Both the position numbers and the translations under genes were made by a program. Positions 25,027 to 34,867 of a DNA stretch of 64,000 nucleotides are shown in pieces. Below the pieces are notes generated by a model. That model was not told where the DNA came from and did no database searches. It worked only from the letters and a program-made list of their open reading frames with translations. This DNA comes from DATJPR01 sp963811705 (lineage in GTDB: Bacteria; Bacteroidota; Ignavibacteria; UBA10030; UBA6906), in assembly GCA_963811705.1 (NCBI GenBank), contig CAWESL010000021.1:124001-188000 (forward strand), given 5' to 3'. Each line of letters starts with the position of its first letter. Position 1 is the first letter of the stretch.

Positions 25027-28000
25027 TCAGCGCGGCGGCAGCGTCGGCGGCATGGCAGAGGGCGCGCTTCCCCACTGTTTGTTCGGTTTCGGACCCATCA
25101 CCAGCGCGAGGGTACCACCCTTGAGCATCGTGCTGTGGGTGAACCAGGGCTCGTTAAGAGGCTTGCCGTTCAACGTCGCGGACTGAATATAGTAATTCGT
25201 GTCTGAAAGATTTTTTGCCTCAACGGTGAACGTCTTGCCATGGCCGACCGTGAGAACCGCGCGGCTGACCATCGGGCTGCCGATGGCGTACACGCCCCCG
25301 ATGGGAGTCACCGGATAGAATCCGAGCGCGCTGAACAGATACCATGCGGACATTTGCCCGCAATCCTCGTTCCCGCACAACCCTGCGACGCCCGTTTTGT
25401 AGAATTCCGTCATGATTCGGTGGACGATGTTCTGCGTCTTCCAGGGATTTCCATCATAGTCATAGAGGTAGGCGATGTGATGACTCGGCTCGTTCCCCTG
25501 CGCATACAGGCCGATAAGGCCCGACACATCGGGCGGCGCTCCGGTATCGTCGAGATCAGAACTCTGGTTGAAGAGCGAATCGAGTTTGACATCGAATTTC
25601 TCTCTTCCGCCGAGCAACCCGATCAGCCCCTTCACATCCTCCGGAACGAGCCAGAGATATTGCCACGCGTTCCCCTCGGTATATTCCGGTTGTTTCTCGG
25701 TCGAGAACCGCGGATTGAACGGCGTAACCCACGACCCGTCAAGGTTCCTTCCCCTGAAAAATCCCGTTGAGGGATCGAAGAGGTTGCGATAACCCTCCGC
25801 GCGACGGTCATAGGTCGCAGCAATGTCCTTCTTCCCCATCGCTTTTGCCAGCGTCGCGATGGAAAAATCATCGATGGCGTATTCGAGCGACTTGGACACG
25901 GACTCACGATCCTTGTCAGCCGGGACGTAGCCCACGGCTTTCGTGGGTCGGACAACGACATTGTCTGCAAGGGCCGGCGCCCGTCCCACCTCGATGCGAA
26001 CCGGAAGCGAAGTCTCGCGGGTTACCTCAGGCACCGGGAGATAGAGCGTGGACTGTCCCGGCACAACGGTGGCCTTCAACGGGTCGACTCCCTCAGCGAG
26101 GACCGTCGCCGTTGTCGTAGGGCCAAGGTGTTCAACATCGACGCGAAGAAGCTGCATCGACTGTTCGCCGCGGTGAACGAGGCCGTATTCGTTGCGGACG
26201 CGGAAGCATTCCGTCAACGGGTGCTTGAACGTCATCACCCAGTCCCCGCTCTCCGCGTTTTCCCCCTGATGCGAAGCGTCACCGGTTTGCCGGCGGGGGC
26301 AAGATCGGCGGGAAGCGTGAGAAGAGCATTCCCGAACAGATCGCCGAAGTCATCGACGGACTGTGCGGCGAACGAAAGTCGCGACCCGTGGATGCCGTCG
26401 ACCGTCCAGGTTCTTTCGGCCGGGCTGACCGCACTGTGAAACGTCAGAAGAGAATCACCGTTCACTGAAAGGATGAAGGCGTGCGATCCCTTCGCGGATC
26501 CGACACCGGCCATCCAGACAAACGCGCGCGTCGTCCCGCCGGCGTGTTCCGGAACCGGCGTCGTCGACCATTCGATCGAGTGTTTGCCGTCCGAAGCGCG
26601 GACGATCTGCGCCTGCTGGACGGTCGGGTCGCTGGAGTGATACTCGATGGAGTCGCCGGATATCGCGGCAGCAAATCCCGAAAGGACGAGCGCACCGTCG
26701 GCCCCGTCGCTTCCTGCTGCCGGCTTCGATTCCTGGTTGATGCGTTTGAGGATCGATTCCGGCGCATCGGTGGAGTAATACCGGAGTCCGCGGTGGTCCC
26801 GCGTCGACGTCTTCACCATCGCTGCAAGGGCCGCGTTCGCGTCGAATCCCCTGAAGCCTTTGAGATACGCATCGACAAGTGGCGGGACGGAATGATAGCC
26901 GACCATGCAGTTTGTTTCATTCGACGCAAGCGGCCAGACCGGGAGATAGCCGCTCTCCTTCGCAAACGCGATCATCGACTGCATCATCCCGTTGACGCGT
27001 TCCGGCTGGAGGATCGTGTACAGCGGGTGGGCTGCCCGGTACGTGTCCCACAATGAATAGGTCGAGTAGTACGGGGACCCCTGCATCCGGTGGTTCTTTC
27101 CGTCTGCACCCCGATAGGTCCCGTCCACGCCGCTGAATTCGGTGGGCGCGAGGAACGCATGGTACATCGCCGTGTAGAAGACGGTCTTTGTTTCCCTGTC
27201 CGGGGTCTCGATCTTCACTTTCTCCAATTCCTTCTCCCAGGCGGCAAGGGCAGCAGAGCGCACGGCGTCGAAGTCCCATCCGGGAATCTCCGCATCGAGA
27301 TTTTTCAGGGCATCACGTTCGGACGCCGACGATACTCCCACCTTCACCAGAAGTGGTTCCGCCGGCCGGGAGAGACCGAACTGAAACACCGCGCGGACCC
27401 CGGTTCCCTTCGCCGATGGGACGGAACGATACGCCATCCCGCTGTCGGCAAGCAGCGCGTCGACGAAGGGTCGGGAGAACTTCGCTGCAAAGAAAATCCT
27501 CTGGTCCGGCGCCCATCCGTTCGAGAACCTGTACCCGGTCACTTCGGTCGCGCTGACAACCTTCAGGTGCGTGTCGGTCGCATTGTCTTCCTGTCCGCGC
27601 ATCAGGTTCACCAGCAACGAACAGGAATCCGCGGCCGGAAAGGTATAGCGGTGAAACCCTGCATGATCCGTCGCTGTCAACTCGACAAGAATGTTTTCAT
27701 CGTCGAGTATGACGCGATAGTATCCCGGTTGCGCGTGTTCCTCCTTGTGGGAGAACTTCGATCCCCGAGATTCTTCCAGGGCCCGGAGGGACGTTCCGGG
27801 CATCAGACTGATATCGCCGAGATCTGCACACCCCGTTCCGCTCAAATGCGTATGGCTGAAGCCGACGATCACCGAATCGGAGTAGTGATACCCCGAACAC
27901 CAGTCCCACCCGACGCGGCCATTGTCCGGGCTCAACTGCACCATGCCAAACGGAACAGTGGCTCCGGGGTAGGTGTGTCCATGGCCGCCGGTCCCGAGGA

Positions 28001-28100
28001 AGGGGTCGACGTACGAGGTAAGGTCGCCCTTCGACGATTGAGACGAGGCCAACGACACGAAGACCAACGCCGCTGCGGCAACAACAGCGAACTGGCGCAT
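25027..28100 (-). CDS. GH92 alpha-mannosidase with an inserted domain (frameshifted)
   Basis: An exo-acting calcium-dependent alpha-mannosidase of family GH92. The start at 28100 gives a signal peptide (MRQFAVVAAAALVFVSLASS) and AGGAG upstream. The N-domain begins DLTSYVDPFLGTGGHGHTYP GATVPFGMVQLSPD. The catalytic part has SLWDTYRAAHPLY, SNETNCMVGYHSVPPLVD, ADKDRESVSKSLEYAIDD, QGNEPSHHIAYLYDYDGNPW and GNEDCGQMSAWYLFSALGFY. Compared with the second GH92 at 46131, about 260 residues are inserted after KTSTRDHRGLRYY and before KAVGYVPADKDRES. The frame breaks inside this insert: restoring a sixth G in the run complementary to 26262-26266 gives LRIRGENAESGDWVMTFKH. It lies 20 bp after the esterase gene. 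Confidence 0.9.
26262..26266 (-). other. Frameshift site in first GH92 gene
   Basis: A run of five G on the coding strand, one short of the frame that joins the two conserved halves. Confidence 0.75.
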
Positions 28101-28120
28101 ACGCAGACTCCTGACAGAGA

Positions 28121-30622
28121 TTAATGTGACGATTCCGACCAGACGAAATCGCCGTGAGCAACGCTCCAATCATACCCGAAGAACCCCGCGCAGACGAGGC
28201 CCTGTTCACCCGCCGTGACAACGTTCGACCGCAGGACAAGAAGATCCGGGATCCCCAGGTAGGAATTGAAATACGGCACGCGGTTCAGCAAGCGCAAGCC
28301 TTCCGGCCCCGTGGCGCTGACGACCCCGACCGACAACATCGGCGATCCTTTTCGCGGGCGAAGAAACAACACGCAGAGGTCGTCGCCGCTGAAGCGTTTC
28401 CCGGAGATGTCGACCGCATTCTTGCGGACGACGACGGGAGAATCCTCGAGCAGCGCCTTCCACATGCTGTTGGTCGACGCGTTCCCGTAGACGATGACGT
28501 TGCGATCCCGGATCATGGCCTCGGTACAATTGCGGTCTGCCACCGCATCGAAGGAGCCGTTTCCCTGATACCAGAACTTCTCTTCATCGTACCGCACGCG
28601 GTCGAGAACGAGTGCGTTTTCTTCGGCCGTGCCATGGGTCCCGTAGACAAGGAGGACGTGATTTCTGAACGCATCTTTGAAAGGCCCGTTCCGTTCCGGC
28701 GTTTTTGAATCAGGGTCGGGCGCGCCGGAAATATTCCATCGCCCTTCGTTGTTTCTCAACCACACCATTGTCGTTCCGCCCGTCGGACCCCGCACATCCA
28801 GCTGTAACCCATCGATGGTGAAATGGACCGAGTCGCCGGGGGGGAGGACTTTGGTGTCGATCCCCAAACCAAGAATGTTCTTCGTGGATCCGGAGAATCG
28901 CCGCAGACCGGGATCGAACTGGAGCCGGACACTGCTCATCTGGAGCGCGCGGAGTTGTGTCGCGACGGTCACCCAGCGATACCGCGATGACACGCCCGGG
29001 TTCGCGGTCACGAAATGGACTTCGCGGGTCTCCTCATCCGACGGCCTTCGATGGCGTGCAAAGTAATCCATCATGGGCGCCCAGTCGACGCAGTCGGCGC
29101 CGGGCTCCGGCGATTCATCCCACCAATGACCTTCTTTCGGTTGTTCGTGGAAGATGTAATCGTGCAGGACGCCTTTGATGCGGTCGAGCATAAGATACGA
29201 TTCGCGGATGGGCACATTGTCGTCATCGGCACCGTGGAGGATGTACAGTCCTTCACCCAGAAAATTCGTGACAAACTCCGGCGTCTCACTCGTCCCGAGG
29301 GCACGGCGGAGCATCCGGTCGCCCTCGCTCGTGTCCGGACGTTGACCGCGGATGCGATAGGACCAATAGGTGATCCAGCCCGCGCTGGGACCGACGGCCG
29401 CGAACAGGTCGGGATAAAGCGAACCGATCTGCCACGCACCGTGTCCGCCCATGGAGTGCCCGGTGAGATAGATCCTGGTCGTATCGATCCGGTATTCGCG
29501 CAAAACCCTATTGAGGACCTCCAATGCGTCCATGCGTCCCCAGTCTTCCCAGTTGAAACCGTAGGGCCGCCGGTTTGTCGGAGCGACGATCGTCGCCCAC
29601 GGTTTCTGCTCGTAGGCAGCCGCCTGCCCTGACGCTTCCACTCCGGCACCGTGCAGGGTAAGGATGAGCGCCTTGGGGGTTGCGGAATCGCCCGTGGAAG
29701 GCGCGACGGCGAAGTACTGGACGCTGCCGTCGATTCCGCTCACAAATGTTTCGCGTTTGACATTCTTGGGACCGACAATATGCACCGGGATGCTCGCGGT
29801 ATCGATGGTGTTGCCTTCCCGGACGAGCGCGAGATGCATGAGCACGGATTTCCCCTGACCTCCCGGGATCCGGATGGGGAAGCCCTCTTTGCGCGTCGAC
29901 ATGGGCAGAATCGGCGGGATCGCCTGTTCGGCCGCCGTGCCTCCGACCTCGTAACGGATACGAAGTCCTTCGAGGGAAGTCTTCGTCGCGTTGATCACGG
30001 GGAGCGCCATGAAGGCGGAAAGAGATTCTCCGGCAACCATGTCAGGCATCGTGACATCGTGAATGTTGAATTGCACCGGCTTCCCGGCAGGTGCCAATAC
30101 GGCTTTGAAGCGTCCTCGCCCGCAAAAGAAGAGGAGATCGTTTCTCCCCTTTCGCAATTCAACAGGAAGAATCGAATAGTCGAAGCGTGTTTCCCATGCC
30201 TCGTACGTTTCTTTCTCCGCATACGGGTTGCCGGGCCTTGGAACACCGTTGACATAGACGATGTCGTGCCCCATCCCCTTGAGGAGCATGACCGTGCTCT
30301 GCGGTTCGTCGACGGTCGCATACACATACGCCGCATCGTTGAACAACGAATCTGCGAACCAGCCGTCCGCTCCCGCCGTCACTTCCACCCAGCGGGCTTC
30401 GCCATCATCGAACTGAACGCTCTGTCCGGCGCTCGGGCGTTTCCATGTGTCCTTGACGATCATCGCTTCGACAGGATTCGGCGACAGGGGGGAATTCCGG
30501 AACCCCCGCGGGATTTTCAAAACGAGCGCGGAGGTAACCGTCTGCGCGAAGGCGTTGTGAACGGAACAGGAATACAGCAGCGCCGCGGAAATCGCGAAGA
30601 GCAGGAACAATCGCTTTGTCAT
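28121..30622 (-). CDS. Secreted alpha/beta-hydrolase, esterase/prolyl-oligopeptidase type
   Basis: An 833-residue exported protein (signal LFLLFAISAALLYSCSVHNA FAQ). The N-terminal 290 residues are beta-rich. The hydrolase domain starts near LILTLHGAGVEASGQAAAYE, has the nucleophile elbow IYLTGHSMGGHGAWQIGSLY, an HGADDDNVPIRES acid region, and a His candidate in PKEGHWWDESPEPGADC. The C-terminal 280 residues resemble the extra domain of large secreted esterases, with further beta strands. Family members include acetyl-xylan/feruloyl esterase-like and S9-like enzymes, so the substrate is uncertain; the setting suggests removing ester groups from glycans. 37 bp after the GH125 gene. Confidence 0.8.
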   Translation of the reverse strand: MTKRLFLLFAISAALLYSCSVHNAFAQTVTSALVLKIPRGFRNSPLSPNPVEAMIVKDTWKRPSAGQSVQFDDGEARWVEVTAGADGWFADSLFNDAAYVYATVDEPQSTVMLLKGMGHDIVYVNGVPRPGNPYAEKETYEAWETRFDYSILPVELRKGRNDLLFFCGRGRFKAVLAPAGKPVQFNIHDVTMPDMVAGESLSAFMALPVINATKTSLEGLRIRYEVGGTAAEQAIPPILPMSTRKEGFPIRIPGGQGKSVLMHLALVREGNTIDTASIPVHIVGPKNVKRETFVSGIDGSVQYFAVAPSTGDSATPKALILTLHGAGVEASGQAAAYEQKPWATIVAPTNRRPYGFNWEDWGRMDALEVLNRVLREYRIDTTRIYLTGHSMGGHGAWQIGSLYPDLFAAVGPSAGWITYWSYRIRGQRPDTSEGDRMLRRALGTSETPEFVTNFLGEGLYILHGADDDNVPIRESYLMLDRIKGVLHDYIFHEQPKEGHWWDESPEPGADCVDWAPMMDYFARHRRPSDEETREVHFVTANPGVSSRYRWVTVATQLRALQMSSVRLQFDPGLRRFSGSTKNILGLGIDTKVLPPGDSVHFTIDGLQLDVRGPTGGTTMVWLRNNEGRWNISGAPDPDSKTPERNGPFKDAFRNHVLLVYGTHGTAEENALVLDRVRYDEEKFWYQGNGSFDAVADRNCTEAMIRDRNVIVYGNASTNSMWKALLEDSPVVVRKNAVDISGKRFSGDDLCVLFLRPRKGSPMLSVGVVSATGPEGLRLLNRVPYFNSYLGIPDLLVLRSNVVTAGEQGLVCAGFFGYDWSVAHGDFVWSESSH

Positions 30623-30659
30623 TCTCCGACCCCGAGTGTAGGTGATGTCGCGGTCCCCG

Positions 30660-32129
30660 TCAAAATTCTTTCGCCAGCAACTTCGGGCGTTCGCGATGCA
30701 GGCGGAGGATCAGCTCCCCGAACAGCGTGTTCGCCCAGGCGAACCAGGACCGTGTATAGTTCTCCGGATTGTCTTTGTGAAAACTCTCGTGCATGAAACC
30801 GGTGCCGGCGTGGGTCGCACGCAGGGTCCTCAGACACTCAACAATTTCCGCATCGTCATCGGAGGTCATCGCCCGCATGATGATCGAGAGCGGCCAGATC
30901 ATGTCGAGTCCGACATGCGGTCCGCCGATGCCGACGGCGGCCTTCCCCCGGAAGAAATACGGGTTGTCGTCGCTCAACACAAACGCGCGCGTCGCCCGGT
31001 AACGCGGATCGTCCGTCCGGCATGCACCAAGATACGGCAGGGAGAGAAGACCGGGAATGTTCGCATCGTCCATGAACAAGTGATTGCCAAATCCGTCGAC
31101 CTCCATGGGAAAGAGCGTTCCATACGAGCCGTGGGCAACCGTGGCGTAGTGCGCGATTGCATGTTCGACCTCGTCAGCAAGGGAACGACATTCACCGGCA
31201 AAATCCTTCCCCCGCAACTCCGTTTCGACGATCTCGGCCAGCTGTCGCAATGCGGTAACGGCGAAGAAGTTCGACGGGATAAGCAATGGATAGATGCACG
31301 CATCGTCGGAGGGACGAAACCCCGAGTTGATCAGTCCCACCGGCCGTGTCGGATTTCCGTAGCCGCCGAGGGGGAGAGTATCGTACCAGACCGTGGTTCG
31401 GCGCTGGAAATGATACGGCCCCTTTCCGGTTTTTCGTTGTTGCTCCTTGAACGTCCGCACGACGGCGTTCATCGCGTTGCGCCAGGTTTCGTCAAACGGG
31501 GAGGCGTCTCCCGTCTGCTTCCAGTAGCCGTACGACAGTCGAATGGGATAACAGAGCGAATCGATTTCCCATTTTCGTTCGTGCAGCTCGGGTTTCATTT
31601 CGGTAAGATCGTCCTTCCACTCGCTCCCCGTCGGCCCATCATTGAAGGCATTCGCGTACGGATCGATATTGATGCACCGTGCCTGGCGTCGGATCACGCC
31701 GGAGAGCAGAAGCTGCAGGGGTTTGTCGTCCTTCGCAAGTCCGAGATACGGCCAGACCTGCGCCGACGAATCCCGCAGCCACATGGCGTTGATATCGCCG
31801 GTGATGACGAAGGTATCGGGTGTTCCATCCAACGTTGTGAAGGTTACCGTCGTGTCCAGGGTGTTGGGATAACAGTTGCCAAACATCCACGCAAGTTCGG
31901 GATCGGCGATATCGCGGGTCACGGCGTCAATCGTCGCATCAACCGCTGCACTGCGGAAACGTCGTTTTTCCGGCGGTGGGCGCCGGCTCGTGAAGTCTGC
32001 GCCTCCGAAGGCGCTGATCGCGCGCGTACCGCCGAAGGCAAGCGTCGCCATGAGACCGCCGGTTGCCCTGAGCGCGTCGCGGCGCGAGAGTCGCATCGAA
32101 GACGGGATCTGTGGGGATTTCGAGCGCAT
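30660..32129 (-). CDS. GH125 exo-alpha-1,6-mannosidase (DUF1237)
   Basis: An about 489-residue exported enzyme with a Tat-like N-terminus (SRRDALRATGGLMATLAFGG). GH125 (formerly DUF1237) enzymes are metal-independent inverting alpha-1,6-mannosidases. Family blocks seen are FGNCYPNTLDTTV, VITGDINAMWLRDSSAQVWP YL, DPYANAFNDG, KWEIDSLCYPIRLSYGYWK, GFRPSDDACIYPLLIPSN, GYGNPTRPVGL, and TRSWFAWANTLFGELIL near the end. An alternative ATG four codons upstream exists at 32141; neither start has a strong Shine-Dalgarno. First gene of the seven-gene glycan run. Confidence 0.93.
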   Translation of the reverse strand: MRSKSPQIPSSMRLSRRDALRATGGLMATLAFGGTRAISAFGGADFTSRRPPPEKRRFRSAAVDATIDAVTRDIADPELAWMFGNCYPNTLDTTVTFTTLDGTPDTFVITGDINAMWLRDSSAQVWPYLGLAKDDKPLQLLLSGVIRRQARCINIDPYANAFNDGPTGSEWKDDLTEMKPELHERKWEIDSLCYPIRLSYGYWKQTGDASPFDETWRNAMNAVVRTFKEQQRKTGKGPYHFQRRTTVWYDTLPLGGYGNPTRPVGLINSGFRPSDDACIYPLLIPSNFFAVTALRQLAEIVETELRGKDFAGECRSLADEVEHAIAHYATVAHGSYGTLFPMEVDGFGNHLFMDDANIPGLLSLPYLGACRTDDPRYRATRAFVLSDDNPYFFRGKAAVGIGGPHVGLDMIWPLSIIMRAMTSDDDAEIVECLRTLRATHAGTGFMHESFHKDNPENYTRSWFAWANTLFGELILRLHRERPKLLAKEF

Positions 32130-32362
32130 GGTCGAGACCATTTACTGAAGTGAGACTATAATGTGCCGGCTCATCTGCATTGTCGGAGGCGGTAGCACGA
32201 ACGAAGAAGGAGGGAGTGCCAGGGATCTGTGTCACAAGATAGCGAGAAAGATCGATCGTCTCAAGCACTTTCCCACCTGATTTCCAATTGAGTTTCAATC
32301 GCTTTTCAACGATCTTGCAGGAAGCACCCCGGGTTCTTCCCCACGACGGTCAAGGAAATTGC
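32130..32362. other. Divergent intergenic region with a possible coding remnant
   Basis: On the minus strand an unterminated frame reads through 32345-32120 with segments such as KLNWKSGGKVLETIDLSRYL and PGTPSFFVRATASDNADEPA, which look more protein-like than random frames. It has no convincing start and runs into the GH125 gene, so it may be a decayed gene end. The promoters for both flanking genes should also be here but are not obvious. Confidence 0.3.
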
Positions 32363-33862
32363 ATGCGGCGTCTCTGCTTGTTCATTCTCGGATTGATTCT
32401 TGTCGGGTCATCATCCGTTCGTCTCTTCGGTCAGCTTGTCGGAACAGTCCCGCCGGATGAGGTCCTGGCCCGCGTCGGTCCGAAAGTCGTGACGGCGGAG
32501 GAATTCCTCGAACGCCTTGAACTGATGCCGTGGAGGGATAAGGAGCTTGTCGCGCTCCACGATTCGTTGAAGGCAGAAGCACTCCGGTCGCTTGTGGCAG
32601 AAAAGCTTCTCGCTCTCGAGGCGGAGGAACGCGGCATCGGAACGGACGAACGGACAACTGCGATGTTGGGCGGCGTCAATCGCATGCTGACAAAGGATAA
32701 ACTCTACACGGAAGAGGTCGTCAACAAAAGTGTCATAACGGATGCGGAAATTGAACGGGGACTCACCCGCTATCCGTGGACATTGATTGTCAAGGGCTAT
32801 TCATTTCCCGATCGCGGGAGTGCAGCCCGATTTGCTGCGCTCTGCCGCAAGGCAGGGGACCTTGACAGCGCGGTCGCCGCGTTCGGGTATACGGCACTCA
32901 AGAGTACCGATACGATCAGGGCGAGCTACAGCGATTTGTATCCCGCCTATGAAGATGCCATTTATTCGCAGCACCGACCGGGGATGACCGGGCCCGCATT
33001 CTCTCCCTCCGAAGGATGGGCGGTCTTTCGCGTCCTCGATCGCCAGAAGAACCCCGTTTGGGCAACACAGAATCCGACGGATGTCCGCATAGAAGTCAAG
33101 CGCAAGGCGAAGGCAAGAATCGAGCGGGAACGTGCGCTGACGTTTGCGCGGGAGTATCTTCAACATCGTCCGATGCATATCGACTCGGTACTGTTCGCGG
33201 TCGTTGCGGACAGCGTCGTGAATATCGTCCGGAGTGATACGAGTGCGATGGCACACCGCCTCTCAAATTACGTCGACGTGTTGCGCAGCAAGCTCGGGGA
33301 CCGTCTCCACCTCCCCTTTGCACGCGGAGGGGGGTCGGTCTGGACGCTCGAAGAAGTCCTTGAGAGTCTCCGGTATTATCCCGGCGAATTCCCGCCGCAA
33401 CGGAATCCGCGTGTTATCGTCTATGCGCTCAACAGATTTGTCATGGAAGCCGTCGAAGGAGAGATGTTGGCGGCAGAAGGAAAACGCCTCGGACTGGACA
33501 GGAGCCATGCCGTCCGGCTACAAATGGGGATTTGGGAAGACGCCTGGAAAGGGTTGGCGATGGGCCGGGATGTGGTTCGTCAGGCCCTGATGCAGGAGGG
33601 GGACGGCAGGCCATCGTCCGACAGCGCCGCGATCGCACAAGCAACGAGGCTCACCAATGTGATGAACCAGCACATCGCGTCCCTGGCACAGAAGTACGGC
33701 GTGGAATTGTTCGAACAGAAACTCAGAGCGATTCCGATCAGCAAATTCAGTATGGTGACAAAACACAATATCGGTTTCGGAGGGGTTCTCCTGGCAGTGC
33801 CGATGATTATCCCGGATTGGGGATGGATTTCACGTCTGTCGTCCCCCGTCGTTGCCCCGTAG
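32363..33862 (+). CDS. Exported SurA/PpiC-like foldase
   Basis: A 499-residue protein with signal MRRLCLFILGLILVGSSSVRLFG and AAGGAA upstream of the start at 32363. The N-terminal part resembles the SurA/PpiC chaperone domain: VLARVGPKVVTAEEFLERLELMPW and LRSLVAEKLLALEAEERGIG. A middle segment (about 130-250, ending GPAFSPSEGWAVFRVLDRQ) resembles a diverged parvulin peptidyl-prolyl isomerase domain. The rest is alpha-helical. It probably helps outer-membrane or secreted protein folding in the periplasm. No close partner gene; it is convergent with the Cas6-like gene, 22 bp between stops. Confidence 0.7.
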   Translation: MRRLCLFILGLILVGSSSVRLFGQLVGTVPPDEVLARVGPKVVTAEEFLERLELMPWRDKELVALHDSLKAEALRSLVAEKLLALEAEERGIGTDERTTAMLGGVNRMLTKDKLYTEEVVNKSVITDAEIERGLTRYPWTLIVKGYSFPDRGSAARFAALCRKAGDLDSAVAAFGYTALKSTDTIRASYSDLYPAYEDAIYSQHRPGMTGPAFSPSEGWAVFRVLDRQKNPVWATQNPTDVRIEVKRKAKARIERERALTFAREYLQHRPMHIDSVLFAVVADSVVNIVRSDTSAMAHRLSNYVDVLRSKLGDRLHLPFARGGGSVWTLEEVLESLRYYPGEFPPQRNPRVIVYALNRFVMEAVEGEMLAAEGKRLGLDRSHAVRLQMGIWEDAWKGLAMGRDVVRQALMQEGDGRPSSDSAAIAQATRLTNVMNQHIASLAQKYGVELFEQKLRAIPISKFSMVTKHNIGFGGVLLAVPMIIPDWGWISRLSSPVVAP

Positions 33863-33884
33863 CGACCGTTGCAGCGTTATACCG

Positions 33885-34613
33885 CTAGCCCATCATTCCG
33901 AGCCCTTTGGATCCCATCGATCCAATTCCGGTTCGATGCGCGAACGCAATGAAGTCGGGATTTCCCGAGATGGTGATCGGACAAAGAAAGGCTTGGACTT
34001 CGGCCGGACTTTCCGGGGAAGCCTGAAGATGCACCACTTTCATCACTCCCTCTCCCCCGCCGCGATGAGCAACGTAGTCAACATCAACCTTTGCCTCAAA
34101 TTCGTTGTCCTCCGGAGGCGGCCCCCCGACGGCATTTTCAAACCTCGCCAACAAATCCGACTTGATCGCACTCCCCAGCAACGGGCTGTCCGCCTTGAGC
34201 CAACTTCCTGATTCGTCCCGGACTGCGGCTGGGGAGAGCATTCGGAAACGCATTGAGCGTGACCACGACGGCTCTTCGATCTTCTCCACTTTTTCCACCA
34301 CGAGATCATCACCTTCGATGCCGATTCCTGCGTGTTTTCCCACGATTGAATCCCACGGGGACTGCTGGTCGGGACCGGGATTACAAAGACCCACATAAAT
34401 GTGCGCAACGGGGGAAAACAACCGGATTGTGGATGATCGGTGGCTGACGATTTTGGATTTCACGATGATACGAGAAAAGACAAACCCGCCGAGTTCAGGC
34501 CGCTCCAATATTTCCGAAAACCACGATTCAACGGATGATGCCAATTGCGTGTTATAGCTGAGCATCACCCGCGTTTTTTGTGATGTCGTTCTAAAAGTGA
34601 TTTTGATGCGCAT
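33885..34613 (-). CDS. cas6: Cas6-like CRISPR-associated endoribonuclease, orphan
   Basis: A 242-residue protein beginning MRIKITFRTTSQKTRVMLSY NTQLASSVESWF, which matches the first RRM-like strand and helix of Cas6. It ends HRTGIGSMGSKGLGMMG, the glycine-rich loop that is the family signature. The second half (DYVAHRGGGEGVMKVVHLQA...CPITISGNPDFI) fits the second ferredoxin-like domain. Cas6 cuts pre-crRNA within repeats. The usual LHxxG-type histidine near residue 35-40 is replaced here by ILERPELGG, so catalysis is not assured. No other cas gene and no CRISPR array are in the window. Confidence 0.75.
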   Translation of the reverse strand: MRIKITFRTTSQKTRVMLSYNTQLASSVESWFSEILERPELGGFVFSRIIVKSKIVSHRSSTIRLFSPVAHIYVGLCNPGPDQQSPWDSIVGKHAGIGIEGDDLVVEKVEKIEEPSWSRSMRFRMLSPAAVRDESGSWLKADSPLLGSAIKSDLLARFENAVGGPPPEDNEFEAKVDVDYVAHRGGGEGVMKVVHLQASPESPAEVQAFLCPITISGNPDFIAFAHRTGIGSMGSKGLGMMG

Positions 34614-34867
34614 CGATACGAGGAAAGCTCTTTTCTATATAATACTCGCAACTTGGCGCCGCTCCGAAAGAAAATCATACTTTTTTTGTCTTTGGCTGGA
34701 ACGGGGGTGGGGGGAAGGGGGAAGGGAGAATGAGTGCAGAAACAGAACAGTGGACAGCCGGCGCGACCAATGAGAATTTGTCGCTCCGATGTCCACTGTC
34801 CAAGTGTCCTATTCCCAGACCACCGGTCATTGTTGGCTCATTAATGACCTCCGGCGGCCGACCACCT
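34614..34867. other. Gene-free region between cas6 and T9SS gene
   Basis: Contains a perfect 10-bp inverted repeat ACAGTGGACA/TGTCCACTGT (34747-34756, 34790-34799) and a G-rich tract near 34710-34730. An AT-rich TATTATATAG element (about 34635-34645 on the minus strand) may be part of the cas6 promoter. Confidence 0.35.
34825..34849. terminator. Hairpin downstream of the T9SS gene
   Basis: GGTCATT (34825-34831) pairs with AATGACC (34843-34849), flanked by CCGG sequences. It lies 18 bp beyond the stop of the minus-strand gene at 34868. No clear T-tract. Confidence 0.4.

Noticed and set aside
30642..32153. 503-codon plus-strand frame opposite GH125
   Set aside because: Shadow of a strongly conserved enzyme on the other strand.
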